Shown: positions 1-8,011 of the stretch, in pieces | How the letters are laid out: every line of letters begins with the position of its first letter | Numbering within the stretch: position 1 is the first letter of the stretch | NCBI GenBank assembly: GCA_016213785.1 | Contig: JACQZQ010000044.1 | Coordinates: 1 to 64,000 of the forward strand | Source: Acidobacteriota bacterium | GTDB lineage: Bacteria; Acidobacteriota; Blastocatellia; Chloracidobacteriales; JADJPF01 | DNA length: 64,000 nt | Direction of reading: 5' to 3' | Made by a program: the position numbers and the translations under genes | The notes under the pieces: generated by a model | What the model was told of the DNA's origin: nothing | The model's input: the letters and a program-made list of their open reading frames with translations, nothing else | Database searches by the model: none

Positions 1-177
1 ACCAGCTTGATAAGTTGCTTGTACTGAGTGAAATAGTCTCATTGCTTCTACTGCACTTGCTCCGTTGGCTGAACGACGGGATGCTAGTAGGTTTGGTACT
101 GCTATAGCTGCGATGATTCCTATGATTACTACTACGATTAATAATTCGATAAGTGAGAAACCCTTATTATTTTTCAT
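1..177 (-). CDS. Type IV pilin (N-terminal part, runs off the window)
   Basis: The first 59 codons of a type IV pilin or pseudopilin are present; the rest lies before base 1. The start MKNNKGFSLIELLIVV is a class III leader: a short basic peptide, the prepilin peptidase site after Gly6, Phe as +1 and Glu at +5 of the mature protein. A hydrophobic helix ending AIAVPNLLASR follows, which is the assembly and membrane-anchor segment. An AGGA ribosome site lies about 7 bases before the ATG. A sigma-54 promoter lies 56-71 bases upstream of the ATG, the arrangement known for pilA genes. The C-terminal head is not visible, so major pilin versus minor pseudopilin cannot be decided. Confidence 0.93.
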   Translation of the reverse strand, partial: MKNNKGFSLIELLIVVVIIGIIAAIAVPNLLASRRSANGASAVEAMRLFHSVQATYQAG

Positions 178-232
178 ATTATTTTCCTATATAGTATTTG
201 TTAATTTTAAGTTGATTTTTGCTTGAAGTAAA

Positions 233-248
233 AGCAACCTTCGTGCCA
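233..248 (-). promoter_or_regulatory. Sigma-54 (RpoN) -24/-12 promoter of the pilin gene
   Basis: On the minus strand the sequence reads TGGCAC-GAAGG-TTGCT. This matches the sigma-54 consensus TGGCAC-N5-TTGCW at every defined position, with exactly 10 bases between the invariant GG (247-246) and GC (235-234). The predicted start near 222 would give a leader of about 45 bases ahead of the pilin ATG at 177. Sigma-54 control of pilA through PilR-type activators is established in several phyla. A GAF/AAA/Fis regulator at 9541-11604 has the matching activator architecture, but a link between the two is only inferred. Confidence 0.85.
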
Positions 249-469
249 TTGATCTTGGACTAACAAAAAACTTTTTAGTCCATTTTTTTCTATCACTTAG
301 AGAAGAGAGAATTTTTTTGATCTTTATTGACTGACAAAACATGTCAATTAGGAGCTTACAAAATTTGTAATATGCTAGCAAAATGACATTTAAGGTTACT
401 GAAAATGACCATACCATACCATACCATTTAAGGTAAATCAGAGTTAGTAGGTTTAATCCTATTAATAAT

Positions 470-976
470 TTAGGTGTTTTGACGTAGCCACTCTTTTCGA
501 GTAGAAAAAGAAGTTTTTGAAATTGCACGCTCAACAGCTAAAACCCCACTTAAATGATCAATTTCATGCTGAAGAAGCTCAGAAAAACTATTTTCTGCTA
601 CTAGCTCTTTTTCTAAACCTTTTTCATCTTGATAACTAACAATTATTTTAACTGAACGAGAAACTCTTACCATTAAATCAGGAAAACTAAAACAATCATC
701 CCATAACTCAAATTCTTGAGGTGATGACCAAATAATCTTAGGGTTAATTATTGGGCCACAAAACTCTTCCATACGCACAAAGATCATTTGTTTTAATATC
801 CCTATTTGAGGTGCTGCTATTGCTCGACCAAAACCAGTCTGACTACGAAAATTTCCTAGTGTATCACTAAGATCTTTTATTAAGTCTTGAGTAAGGCTTG
901 TATGAAACTGATTAACTGGATTAGATTTTTCTAAAAGTGTAGGATTACCTAATTGTAAAATTTCTTTTATTGCCAT
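470..976 (-). CDS. def: Peptide deformylase, divergent type
   Basis: A 168-residue deformylase-family protein. The normal enzyme is a metallohydrolase that removes the formyl group from nascent N-termini. Motif 3 is intact (QHEIDH at 136-141, two His ligands and the catalytic Glu). Motif 1 is GFGRAIAAPQIG (48-59), two residues longer than the usual GxGLAAxQ. Motif 2 is DDCFSFP (93-99) in place of EGCLSxP; the Cys metal ligand remains. The residue set would still bind metal, but the altered motifs put it in a divergent subgroup and true fMet activity is not certain. An AGGAG site 9 bases before ATG supports the start. It stands alone, between the pilin and a divergent protease gene. Confidence 0.85.
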   Translation of the reverse strand: MAIKEILQLGNPTLLEKSNPVNQFHTSLTQDLIKDLSDTLGNFRSQTGFGRAIAAPQIGILKQMIFVRMEEFCGPIINPKIIWSSPQEFELWDDCFSFPDLMVRVSRSVKIIVSYQDEKGLEKELVAENSFSELLQHEIDHLSGVLAVERAISKTSFSTRKEWLRQNT

Positions 977-992
977 TAATAAAACTCCTAAG

Positions 993-1028
993 TTTAGATA
1001 ATTTAGATAATTTAGATAATTTAGATAA
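993..1028. repeat. Tandem repeat, 4 perfect copies of TTTAGATAA
   Basis: Four exact 9-base copies (993-1001, 1002-1010, 1011-1019, 1020-1028) end just upstream of the ribosome site of the deformylase gene. They therefore lie in its 5' leader or promoter. A related 10-base unit occurs after the ATPase gene near 51745. Confidence 0.9.
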
Positions 1029-1155
1029 GATAAATAGATAATATAGAAAATTTCTAGAATCTATCTTCTATACAAACACATATCTTATAGATAAAATTCT
1101 TTCTAACTAACCTTTAAATCATATTCTATTAAGTTATAAATAAAAAAGGTGTTTT

Positions 1156-2103
1156 GTGTCCAAACAAACTAATGATGACGATTATTTAAATTTACGACAA
1201 TCAAAACAAGTAGATGAGTTTGCCTTAGGAGAAAACAGTTCTGATTTAACAGAAGAAAAAACTTCTATGCCTCATTTTTTTTATATAGCTCCTATAATTG
1301 TAGGTTTTATTATATTAGTAGGCTTAGCATTATCTATTTTTGTTATGCGTGCTTGGGATCAAACCCCTTTGCCAGATATAGATACAAAAAGTATTAGAGT
1401 CATAGAGCCTAATGTTATTAAAGGAAATGAGAAAAATAGCAAAATAAATAACTCTTCAGCCCCTGCTAGCAACCTACCAATAACTCCTACTGTAGAAAAT
1501 CCTAGGCTAGATACAAGTAATCTAGGTTTACAGCCAGTAAATAGCATATTATCTGAAGTTATGCCTGCAATAGGAATGGTTCTAGTAAAAACCAGTAATA
1601 AAGTAAATTCTGGTTCTGGATTTATTATTCGCAATGATGGGTTATTTGTTACTAATTACCATGTTATTGAAGATGCACAAGAAATAGCAATTAAACTTAA
1701 TAATAGAGAAAAGGTTAATTTTGCTGAGATCTTAACTTTTGATATTAAAAAAGATTTAGCTATTCTAAAGTTACGAGAAATAGAAAAATATCCTACTCTT
1801 AGGCTAGAAGAAAATTTTATTCCTAATTTAGGGGACGATTTACTTGTTTTAGGTTATCCACTCGGAATTAAACTAGGTTTAGAAGTAACTATATCTACAG
1901 GGATTATTAGTAGTATTCGTGCTTTACCAGAAGTTAATTTAATTCAAACTAATGCAGCCATTAATCATGGTAATTCTGGAGGCCCTGTAATTTCACGTCG
2001 TACAGGAAAAGTAATAGGTATAGTTACGGCTAAAGCTCGCGATAGTGAATCCATTGGTTTTGCAATAAATGTTAAAGAACTCCAACTATTAATTGATAAA
2101 TAA
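1156..2103 (+). CDS. Membrane-anchored trypsin-like serine protease (HtrA-like, no PDZ)
   Basis: A 315-residue protein with a charged cytoplasmic N-terminus, one membrane helix (about 41-64, IAPIIVGFIILVGLALSIFV), a Pro/Ser/Asn-rich linker to about 125, then an S1C-type protease domain. The catalytic triad is readable: His169 in NYHV, Asp200 in KKDLAIL, Ser274 in NHGNSGGPV. It ends right after the protease domain, so the PDZ domains typical of DegP/HtrA are missing. The start is GTG at 1156. The stop is two bases before the ATG of the next gene, so the two are almost certainly co-transcribed. The protease should act on the outer face of the membrane; its substrate is unknown. Confidence 0.9.
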   Translation: MSKQTNDDDYLNLRQSKQVDEFALGENSSDLTEEKTSMPHFFYIAPIIVGFIILVGLALSIFVMRAWDQTPLPDIDTKSIRVIEPNVIKGNEKNSKINNSSAPASNLPITPTVENPRLDTSNLGLQPVNSILSEVMPAIGMVLVKTSNKVNSGSGFIIRNDGLFVTNYHVIEDAQEIAIKLNNREKVNFAEILTFDIKKDLAILKLREIEKYPTLRLEENFIPNLGDDLLVLGYPLGIKLGLEVTISTGIISSIRALPEVNLIQTNAAINHGNSGGPVISRRTGKVIGIVTAKARDSESIGFAINVKELQLLIDK

Positions 2104-2105
2104 TT

Positions 2106-5000
2106 ATGCGTTCAATAGCACCAGACTACCTTGATCGACTAGGAATAGCACCAAATATCAAGGAGGAAGAACTAGAAAAAATACTTATAGCTCAAGAAGC
2201 ACGCTGCCAAGTTTTACTAAAAATCCCTGTAAAACGCGCAGAAGCAAATAGTCGGTTAGAATTAATTCAATTGGTTCGTAACCTAATAAATGCTGCTTCA
2301 GTTTCAGAGCAGCCTTTTGAACTGCCCTCTGAACTTGAACAAGATAATTTATTTACTCCACCGCCTAAAAATAAATCCTCTTATCAATTGCCAAAAGAAC
2401 CGATTTATACTACCAGAAAAATTACCGATGAAGGAGAAATAGGGAAACTTCGCTCAATTCTTAATCAATGGGCTATAGGTATTCCTTATCATGAATATTT
2501 AACTTTTGGTAGTGATATAAATATTTTGGAAGTAGAAGAGCATCCAATTTACTTAATAGAGATTAAGTATTTACTTGAGACTAGAGAAATAATTTCAAGA
2601 GAAAAACCTTATTTAGGCGAAGCTTTGCCAGTAAATGCGCCTCTAAGTAAGACGCAAGTTGGGGTTTGGGAAGTTAAAACCCCAAACCCTATAGGCTTTG
2701 AGTCAAGTAAAGCAGAGAAAGAGATTGCTGCTTCACGTCAAAAGCTTACTTGCTCTAGTTGCGATGGACAGGGGGAAATGTGGTGTACGGCTTGTCGTAG
2801 CACAGGCCAAGTTGCTTGCAGTCAATGTTCTGGAAAATACCAGTTTACTTGCCCAAGCTGCGATGGCAAAGGACAAATAGAGGAAAACAAAAAAATATTT
2901 GATTGTAAACAATGTAGAGGTATTGGTGTGGCCGTTTGTGGTTACTGTCGCGAAGGGCTTGCTCAATGTGGCAATTGCAAAGGCTATCGCCGTATTTCTT
3001 GCAAACCTTGTAATTCAAAAGGTGAACTATTAAATTACTTAGCTTTAATTGCTGATTATAAACCTCAAAGTATTAACTCTACAGTCTTTCCTTTAGATTT
3101 TCCTGATTATATTCGTAAACAAATTAGCTTTGAACAAGAAAAGACAGTGGTTTTTCACCAAGAAGGTGAACGTTTTGTTAATGCTAAACCAATTAATGAT
3201 ATTAAACATTTAGATTTAAGCAAAAAAATTTTAGAATTAGTTGAACAACGACTGATAACAGAATTCAATAATAAAGACACTGTAAAAGTTAATAAACATT
3301 TAATTGAAGTAAGAAATTGCCCTAGTATTTGCTTAAAATATAGTTTTGAAGAAAAAGAATATGAGCTTTGGATAGTTGGCTTAAATAACCAAATTTACTC
3401 TAAAACAAGCCCTATTTCTGAGTATGATAAAAAACTTTCACAATTAGCTAAAGAACAACTCTCTAATAATAATTTCTTAAACTCTATAGAATTACTTTCA
3501 GATGCTTTTCGTCATACTAGTAATTCTGCTAGCGCTTTAGTTGTTGTTAATGAATGTGTTAAGAAATTGCAAGATTTATTAAAAGTAAAAAATTACTACC
3601 AAGTTATAAGGATTGCTGGACAAGCAGAAAAGTTTTTAGGCGATAAACTAGCTATTAACTTTGTTAATTTAGGTCGTCAAGCTGCCTTAAATATGCGTTT
3701 TGAATATATTGGAGCTAGTTTAACTACTGGACTACTAATAATCATAACTACTTATATTATAATGGGCATAAATGGTAATTTTTATGCTCGCGCTAGTATG
3801 TTACAAACAAGTATAGCCTTAATAATTCTAGCAGCAGGGTTTGCTTGGTTTTTTGCCACTCAACTCGCTTCACAACTAGCTCGCATCTTATTAGCGTCTA
3901 TAATTAGTATAGCGCTAGTAATTGGCAGTAGTGTATTTGGTTTAATTGAACAAGATAGTTACCTAAGTAGGCGTAAAGAGGAGATTAATTTAAGGTTTGG
4001 ACAAGATAATTATCAAGCTTCTAAAGCTGCAATTGAGCCATTAGAGGAACTTCTAGCTAATTTCCCTAAAGATTCTCAAGTTCGTTTAATGTTAGGTCGT
4101 GCTTATATAAAAGCTACTTACTATGAAAAGGCTATTCAATGTTTAACTCTTGCAATTGCAATTAATAATAAAGATGCAGAAATACATAATGAATTAGGCT
4201 TAGCTTTTTTAGGAAAAGGAGATAAGCCAAATGCAATAAAACATTTTAGTCAAGCTATAAATTTACGCCTGCCTGATAGATATCGTGAAGCTTATCAAAA
4301 TCTTGCTCGCTCATTAGATATGGGCTATATCGAGGGTGCAACTTTTGGTATGGGTCGTAGTGATGGGACTTCTTTAGATTCTCCTCCTCATAATGTTACG
4401 GTTGAACCTTTTTTTATAGATAGATTTGAGATAACTAATAGTGAGTATTTAGAGTTTGTAAAAGCTACTAATCATATTGCTCCTACTACTTGGCAAAATA
4501 ATCAGCCTTTGCCAGGAATGGAAAAAATGCCTGTTGTAGGGGTAAATCTTGTTGATGCAAGGGCTTTTGCTGCTTGGCGAACAGAAAAAAAGGGTTTTCC
4601 TTACCGACTGCCTAACGAAGCAGAATGGGAACTAGCTGCAAGAGGAGTAAAGGGAAAAAATTTTCCTTGGGGCAATGATTGGAATAACACTTTAGCTAAT
4701 GTAAGAGGTAAAGAAGGCCGACTTAATGCTGTAGGAGGTTTTCCTAGAGGAGCTAGCCCTGAAGGTATTGAAGATTTAATAGGAAATGCTGCGGAATGGA
4801 TAGATGAAACATTAAAAGTCTATCCAGGTAGTAGAGCAATTATAACAAGTGAGTTATGGGTTGTTCGTGGAGGTGCTTATGATAGTTTGCCTACACAAGC
4901 TCATGGGGCCACTCGTTCTGGTCTTCCAATAAATGGTGGAGACTATCATAATATTGGTTTTCGGTGTGTTATTGCAGTAGATAAACTTAAGTTCAAATAG
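2106..5000 (+). CDS. Multidomain membrane protein: DnaJ-like zinc finger, TM segments, TPR, FGE-like domain
   Basis: 964 residues with an unusual domain order. Residues 1-200 are unrecognised. Residues 216-302 hold eight CxxC pairs (216/219, 227/230, 238/241, 249/252, 267/270, 278/281, 288/291, 299/302), a DnaJ-type zinc-binding region. About 535-613 are three hydrophobic helices. About 633-740 contain TPR repeats. About 741-960 form a formylglycine-generating-enzyme (sulfatase-modifying) fold, with the family words PPHNVTVEPFFIDRFEITN, YRLPNEAEWELAARG, GNAAEW and VRGGAY. The two catalytic Cys of true FGE, expected after RGGAY, are absent. The C-terminal domain is therefore more likely a binding or non-FGE enzyme module. 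It starts two bases after the protease gene, suggesting a shared membrane function. Confidence 0.85.
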   Translation: MRSIAPDYLDRLGIAPNIKEEELEKILIAQEARCQVLLKIPVKRAEANSRLELIQLVRNLINAASVSEQPFELPSELEQDNLFTPPPKNKSSYQLPKEPIYTTRKITDEGEIGKLRSILNQWAIGIPYHEYLTFGSDINILEVEEHPIYLIEIKYLLETREIISREKPYLGEALPVNAPLSKTQVGVWEVKTPNPIGFESSKAEKEIAASRQKLTCSSCDGQGEMWCTACRSTGQVACSQCSGKYQFTCPSCDGKGQIEENKKIFDCKQCRGIGVAVCGYCREGLAQCGNCKGYRRISCKPCNSKGELLNYLALIADYKPQSINSTVFPLDFPDYIRKQISFEQEKTVVFHQEGERFVNAKPINDIKHLDLSKKILELVEQRLITEFNNKDTVKVNKHLIEVRNCPSICLKYSFEEKEYELWIVGLNNQIYSKTSPISEYDKKLSQLAKEQLSNNNFLNSIELLSDAFRHTSNSASALVVVNECVKKLQDLLKVKNYYQVIRIAGQAEKFLGDKLAINFVNLGRQAALNMRFEYIGASLTTGLLIIITTYIIMGINGNFYARASMLQTSIALIILAAGFAWFFATQLASQLARILLASIISIALVIGSSVFGLIEQDSYLSRRKEEINLRFGQDNYQASKAAIEPLEELLANFPKDSQVRLMLGRAYIKATYYEKAIQCLTLAIAINNKDAEIHNELGLAFLGKGDKPNAIKHFSQAINLRLPDRYREAYQNLARSLDMGYIEGATFGMGRSDGTSLDSPPHNVTVEPFFIDRFEITNSEYLEFVKATNHIAPTTWQNNQPLPGMEKMPVVGVNLVDARAFAAWRTEKKGFPYRLPNEAEWELAARGVKGKNFPWGNDWNNTLANVRGKEGRLNAVGGFPRGASPEGIEDLIGNAAEWIDETLKVYPGSRAIITSELWVVRGGAYDSLPTQAHGATRSGLPINGGDYHNIGFRCVIAVDKLKFK

Positions 5001-5017
5001 AGATTAAAATAAAAATA

Positions 5018-5048
5018 CAGATAGCTAAACAGATAGCTAAATAGCTAA
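5018..5048. repeat. Tandem repeat, two copies of CAGATAGCTAAA plus a partial third
   Basis: Copies at 5018-5029 and 5030-5041, then TAGCTAA at 5042-5048. It lies directly after the 964-residue gene. Confidence 0.8.
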
Positions 5049-5116
5049 TGATTAAATTGATAAATAAAAAACGTTTTTTAGTGCTACTAAGATTTAGAAT
5101 AGTAGCTATAAAAACA

Positions 5117-5146
5117 ATAGGGTTTAGAGCTTACTCTAAACCCTAT
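5117..5146 (-). terminator. Intrinsic terminator-like hairpin
   Basis: A perfect 13-bp stem (ATAGGGTTTAGAG with CTCTAAACCCTAT) and a 4-base loop. On the minus strand it is followed by TTGTTTTTA, so it best fits termination of the universal stress protein gene about 195 bases upstream on that strand. It may also stop the convergent plus-strand gene. Confidence 0.65.
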
Positions 5147-5230
5147 AAATCACTAAAGAGCACTAAGAACAACACACATTGTAGGGAAAAGCAGTAAAAC
5201 TTAGGTAGTTAAGATTACATTACGGCCTCC

Positions 5231-5263
5231 TTAGCTACTAGAAAAAACGCCTAGTAGAGCTAA
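5231..5263. repeat. Imperfect palindrome sharing sequence with 28967-29014
   Basis: TTAGCTACTAG (5231-5241) and CTAGTAGAGCTAA (5251-5263) pair with a 2-base bulge. The stretch TTAGCTACTAGAAAAAACGC closely matches bases 28992 onward, which have TTAGCTCTACTAGAA then CACACGCC. Confidence 0.6.
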
Positions 5264-5340
5264 CTGAATCTTAAAAATAAGTGCCTCGTCATAAGTAGAA
5301 TAGATGCTTCGCTAACATCTCAAATTTTATCCTTAATCAC

Positions 5341-6240
5341 TTAGTAGTAACGGCTTACTAGAACTGGACATTTAGCAGCACGAAGAATTTTATCTGTTGT
5401 TGTTCCAAAGAGATATTCTTGTTTAGATTCTTTTCCGTGTGAACCAATACATATTAAATCAACATTTCTTTCTTCCATATGTTTAAGTATTTCTTGGTAA
5501 GGTTCACCCTCTGCAACAAAACGATTAAATTTAGTATCTGATGTCTTAGGAATAATTGCTTCCATACGGCTCATACTTTGATGAATAGGATTACCTAAGA
5601 CAGGTGACCAGGAATTATGAATATCTACGGGTAAAACTTGTACTAAGTCTATTTCTGAGCCAAAAGTGTTTGCAAGTTCTAGAGCATAGGCAAAAGCTAG
5701 TTTTGAATACTCAGAAAAATCACAACCTACTAAGATACGAGATATTTCTACTCTACCGCTTTCTTCATCAGTCCAGCTATTTTCCTCTGGATGAATTACT
5801 AATACAGAGCAAGGGGCAGATTGACAAACTTTTTCGGCGGTAGATCCTAAAAGTGCTGCGCCCAGTGGACGACGGCGTGAAAGCATTACAATTAAATCTA
5901 TATTTTCTTTTTTAGCAGTCTCAACAATTTTATCCGCTGCAAGTCCTTCTTCTAGAAGAATTTCCCAGTCTAAGATAGGTGGATCTACAGGATTTAAATA
6001 AGTTGCTATTGATTGGGTAAAGCGATTTTCAATTTCCGCAAACTGCTTATGATAGTTATCTAATGGTGTTTCTACTGAATGTAAACAAAATAATTTAGCT
6101 CCATAAGATCTTGCTAGTAATACAGCATAATCTAAAGCTTTTGATGATTCTTGAGTGAGTGTGCTGGTACAAAGGATTCTCTTTAAGTTTGCTTTAGGTA
6201 ATGTTAGTGGAAAGGATGGTTGTTGTTTTACTGATGACAT
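5341..6240 (-). CDS. Universal stress protein, tandem UspA domains
   Basis: 299 residues made of two Usp folds (about 18-150 and 166-299). Each domain has the beta1 start (KRILCTSTL at 20-28; SRILVGCDFSEYS at 167-179) and the C-terminal nucleotide-loop region. In domain 2 this is IGSHGKESKQEYLFGTTTDK, near the ATP-binding G-2x-G-9x-G(S/T) pattern. In domain 1 it is MLSRRRPLGAALLGSTAEK, which lacks the first glycine. Single-gene unit; a hairpin sits between a purine-rich GGGAGG and the ATG. Likely a stress-related nucleotide-binding protein; its partner is unknown. Confidence 0.9.
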   Translation of the reverse strand: MSSVKQQPSFPLTLPKANLKRILCTSTLTQESSKALDYAVLLARSYGAKLFCLHSVETPLDNYHKQFAEIENRFTQSIATYLNPVDPPILDWEILLEEGLAADKIVETAKKENIDLIVMLSRRRPLGAALLGSTAEKVCQSAPCSVLVIHPEENSWTDEESGRVEISRILVGCDFSEYSKLAFAYALELANTFGSEIDLVQVLPVDIHNSWSPVLGNPIHQSMSRMEAIIPKTSDTKFNRFVAEGEPYQEILKHMEERNVDLICIGSHGKESKQEYLFGTTTDKILRAAKCPVLVSRYY

Positions 6241-6559
6241 ATATTTTCGCGCCTCTAAGGCGGCCTCCCTTCTTTCTCTTTTAATAAACTTCTAAGCAAC
6301 AGGCGTTCCAACTATATAAATGGCTCAGGTAAAATAAATTGGAAATAAAATAAATATCTATGTTATTGAAAAAAAAGGTTAAAAGGTGATTTTATAAAAT
6401 ATGATAAATTTTTATTTCTAAGACTAAGGTTTTTTATAAAGAGAGATTTAGACATCTATGAATTTTTACCCAAAATAATGAGGATTTTCCCACTTTTTGA
6501 AAGAGAAACTAAGAAATTTGCTTAAAAACAGATAAACTTAAACAAAAACGAATTACTAG
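6241..6559. other. Intergenic region upstream of the stress protein gene
   Basis: About 320 AT-rich bases between two leftward genes. It must hold the stress protein promoter. Apart from the leader hairpin at 6250-6262, I see no clear motif or RNA. Confidence 0.5.
6250..6262 (-). promoter_or_regulatory. Small leader hairpin between the Shine-Dalgarno-like run and the ATG
   Basis: On the minus strand CGCCT-TAG-AGGCG forms a 5-bp GC-rich stem 10 bases before the ATG of the stress protein. The only good ribosome site (GGGAGG) is upstream of it. The stem would bring the site closer to the ATG, or control access to it. Evidence is sequence only. Confidence 0.4.
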
Positions 6560-6850
6560 TTATTTAGCTAAGCGATGTTTCTTTAACTTGATTTTTTGTA
6601 AACGTTTATCAATTTTAAGCAGCTTTTCATCTACTAAGCGTAGTTTATGTAGTAATCTACCACGCAGTTTTTCTGGTAAAACTTTGATATAAGGCCAGTT
6701 ATCAACATAAGAACCTACTACTAACTGAGCACGGATTTTTCGACGCTCATCTTTTAGCTTATTTATTAGATCTTCTTTATTAAGAATCCTAGCATTTTTC
6801 CTAGTATTAATTAGCTTATAAGAAAGTTGTTTGGTTGAAATGCTATTCAT
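6560..6850 (-). CDS. Small basic hypothetical protein
   Basis: 96 residues, 28 of them Lys or Arg against about 9 acidic, so strongly cationic. The second half looks helical (KLRLVDEKLLKIDKRLQKIK). There are no Cys, signal peptide or membrane segment. A perfect AAAGGAGG ribosome site 5 bases before the ATG makes it very likely a real, well-translated gene. The charge suggests nucleic-acid or ribosome binding, but no family was recognised. Confidence 0.75.
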   Translation of the reverse strand: MNSISTKQLSYKLINTRKNARILNKEDLINKLKDERRKIRAQLVVGSYVDNWPYIKVLPEKLRGRLLHKLRLVDEKLLKIDKRLQKIKLKKHRLAK

Positions 6851-6950
6851 AAAAACCTCCTTTCTTTATAAGTATTTATAAGCAACTCATATACCTGTTA
6901 AAATAATTGGCATAGGTTTTGAGTATAGTTTTGATGTAAAAAGCTACCCT

Positions 6951-6980
6951 GATAAATATGGATAAATATGGGTAAATATA
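6951..6980. repeat. Tandem repeat of GATAAATATG, 2 exact copies and 1 degenerate
   Basis: Copies at 6951-6960 and 6961-6970, then GGTAAATATA at 6971-6980. It lies about 55 bases before the CDF transporter start. Confidence 0.8.
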
Positions 6981-7033
6981 GGGTTTAAGCTTTATATTAA
7001 TAAAAATTAGATATTGGCTAGGAGCCTTAGTTA

Positions 7034-7918
7034 ATGCAAACAAATGGCTTAAATAACCAAAAAGATTATTCTAAAAGAGTTGAAAGAGTGCTTTTAGTAA
7101 TTCTGCTATTAAATATACTTGTAATGATAATTAAGTTAATAGCAGGTTGGTTATCTTCATCATTAACTATAATTGTAGATACAATTCATTCCACAATTGA
7201 TGCAGCTAATAATGTTGTAGGAGTGTTAATTATTCGTTATGCATCTGCTCCGCCTGATAAAGAGCACCCTTATGGACATGCAAAATTTGAAACTTTAGGG
7301 GCATTTTTTATTGCTAGTTTTTTAGCTGTAACTTGTTTTGAAATAGGTAGCCATGCTCTAAAACAGTTTTTTAATCAACAACCTACAATATTAAATATTA
7401 ATAAGCTGACTTTTTTAATGATAGTTTTAACTATAGTAATTAATTTTATAGTAGCAAGTTATGAAGCAAAGCAAGGGAAAATACTAAATAGCCCTTTACT
7501 AATGGCTGATGCTAGTCATACAATGTCGGATATTTATGTAAGTCTATCTGTACTAACAAGCTTATTTTTTAGCTATTTAGGCTATGAAAAAGTAGACTCT
7601 TTTTTTGCTTTAGTAGTGACAGGATTTATTGCTTATCAAAGTTATCAAATTTTTCGTCAAACCATTCCAATTTTGGTTGATGCTGCAAGTCTTGATTCTA
7701 GTGAAATAGAGTCCGTAGCCTTGGCTGTTTCAGGAGTAAAGGCTTGTAATAATATTCGTTCACGAGGAAAAGCTGGGGATTTATTTGTTGAAATGGTTGT
7801 ACTTGTTACTCCAGATACTCTAACTCAAGCACATTTTTTAACAGAACAAATTGAGAGTAAGTTAAGAGAAAAATTTGGACAAATGGCTATAACAATACAT
7901 TTTGAGCCAACTAAATAG
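7034..7918 (+). CDS. Cation diffusion facilitator transporter, zinc-type
   Basis: 294 residues with the CDF layout: six membrane helices to about residue 215, then a cytoplasmic dimerisation domain with beta strands (FVEMVVLV, AITIHFE). The metal site is HxxxD in TM2 (His52, Asp56) and HxxxD in TM5 (His162, Asp166), the pattern associated with Zn2+-selective members; the E. coli YiiP TM2 has DxxxD instead. The loop HPYGHAKFE (78-86) is also typical. It should export Zn2+ or a similar cation by proton antiport. ATG start after AGGAG; monocistronic. Substrate is inferred from motifs only. Confidence 0.9.
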   Translation: MQTNGLNNQKDYSKRVERVLLVILLLNILVMIIKLIAGWLSSSLTIIVDTIHSTIDAANNVVGVLIIRYASAPPDKEHPYGHAKFETLGAFFIASFLAVTCFEIGSHALKQFFNQQPTILNINKLTFLMIVLTIVINFIVASYEAKQGKILNSPLLMADASHTMSDIYVSLSVLTSLFFSYLGYEKVDSFFALVVTGFIAYQSYQIFRQTIPILVDAASLDSSEIESVALAVSGVKACNNIRSRGKAGDLFVEMVVLVTPDTLTQAHFLTEQIESKLREKFGQMAITIHFEPTK

Positions 7919-7966
7919 AATTTTTTTAGAATAACTAACTCCTTAACTATAAACAATCCTAATTAA

Positions 7967-7989
7967 GAACAAACAAATATTGTTTATTC
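7967..7989. promoter_or_regulatory. Inverted repeat upstream of the FAD oxidase gene
   Basis: GAACAAACAA-ATA-TTGTTTATTC: 10-base arms with one mismatch, ending 22 bases before the ATG at 8012. Symmetry and position fit an operator or a leader hairpin; no regulator is assigned. Confidence 0.4.
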
Positions 7990-8011
7990 TATTTGGAAAA
8001 GGCAAGAAATA

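Larger units (their letters stand above)
5001..5340. other. Intergenic region with repeats and hairpins between convergent genes
   Basis: 340 bases without a credible gene. It holds a 12-base tandem repeat (5018-5048), a perfect 13-bp hairpin (5117-5146) and an imperfect palindrome (5231-5263) that shares words with one at 28967-29014. No tRNA or known RNA family was recognised. Confidence 0.6.

Noticed and set aside
187-534. 115-codon reading frame on the minus strand overlapping the deformylase end
   Set aside because: It overlaps a sound gene, lies across the sigma-54 promoter region and has a low-complexity, improbable protein sequence.
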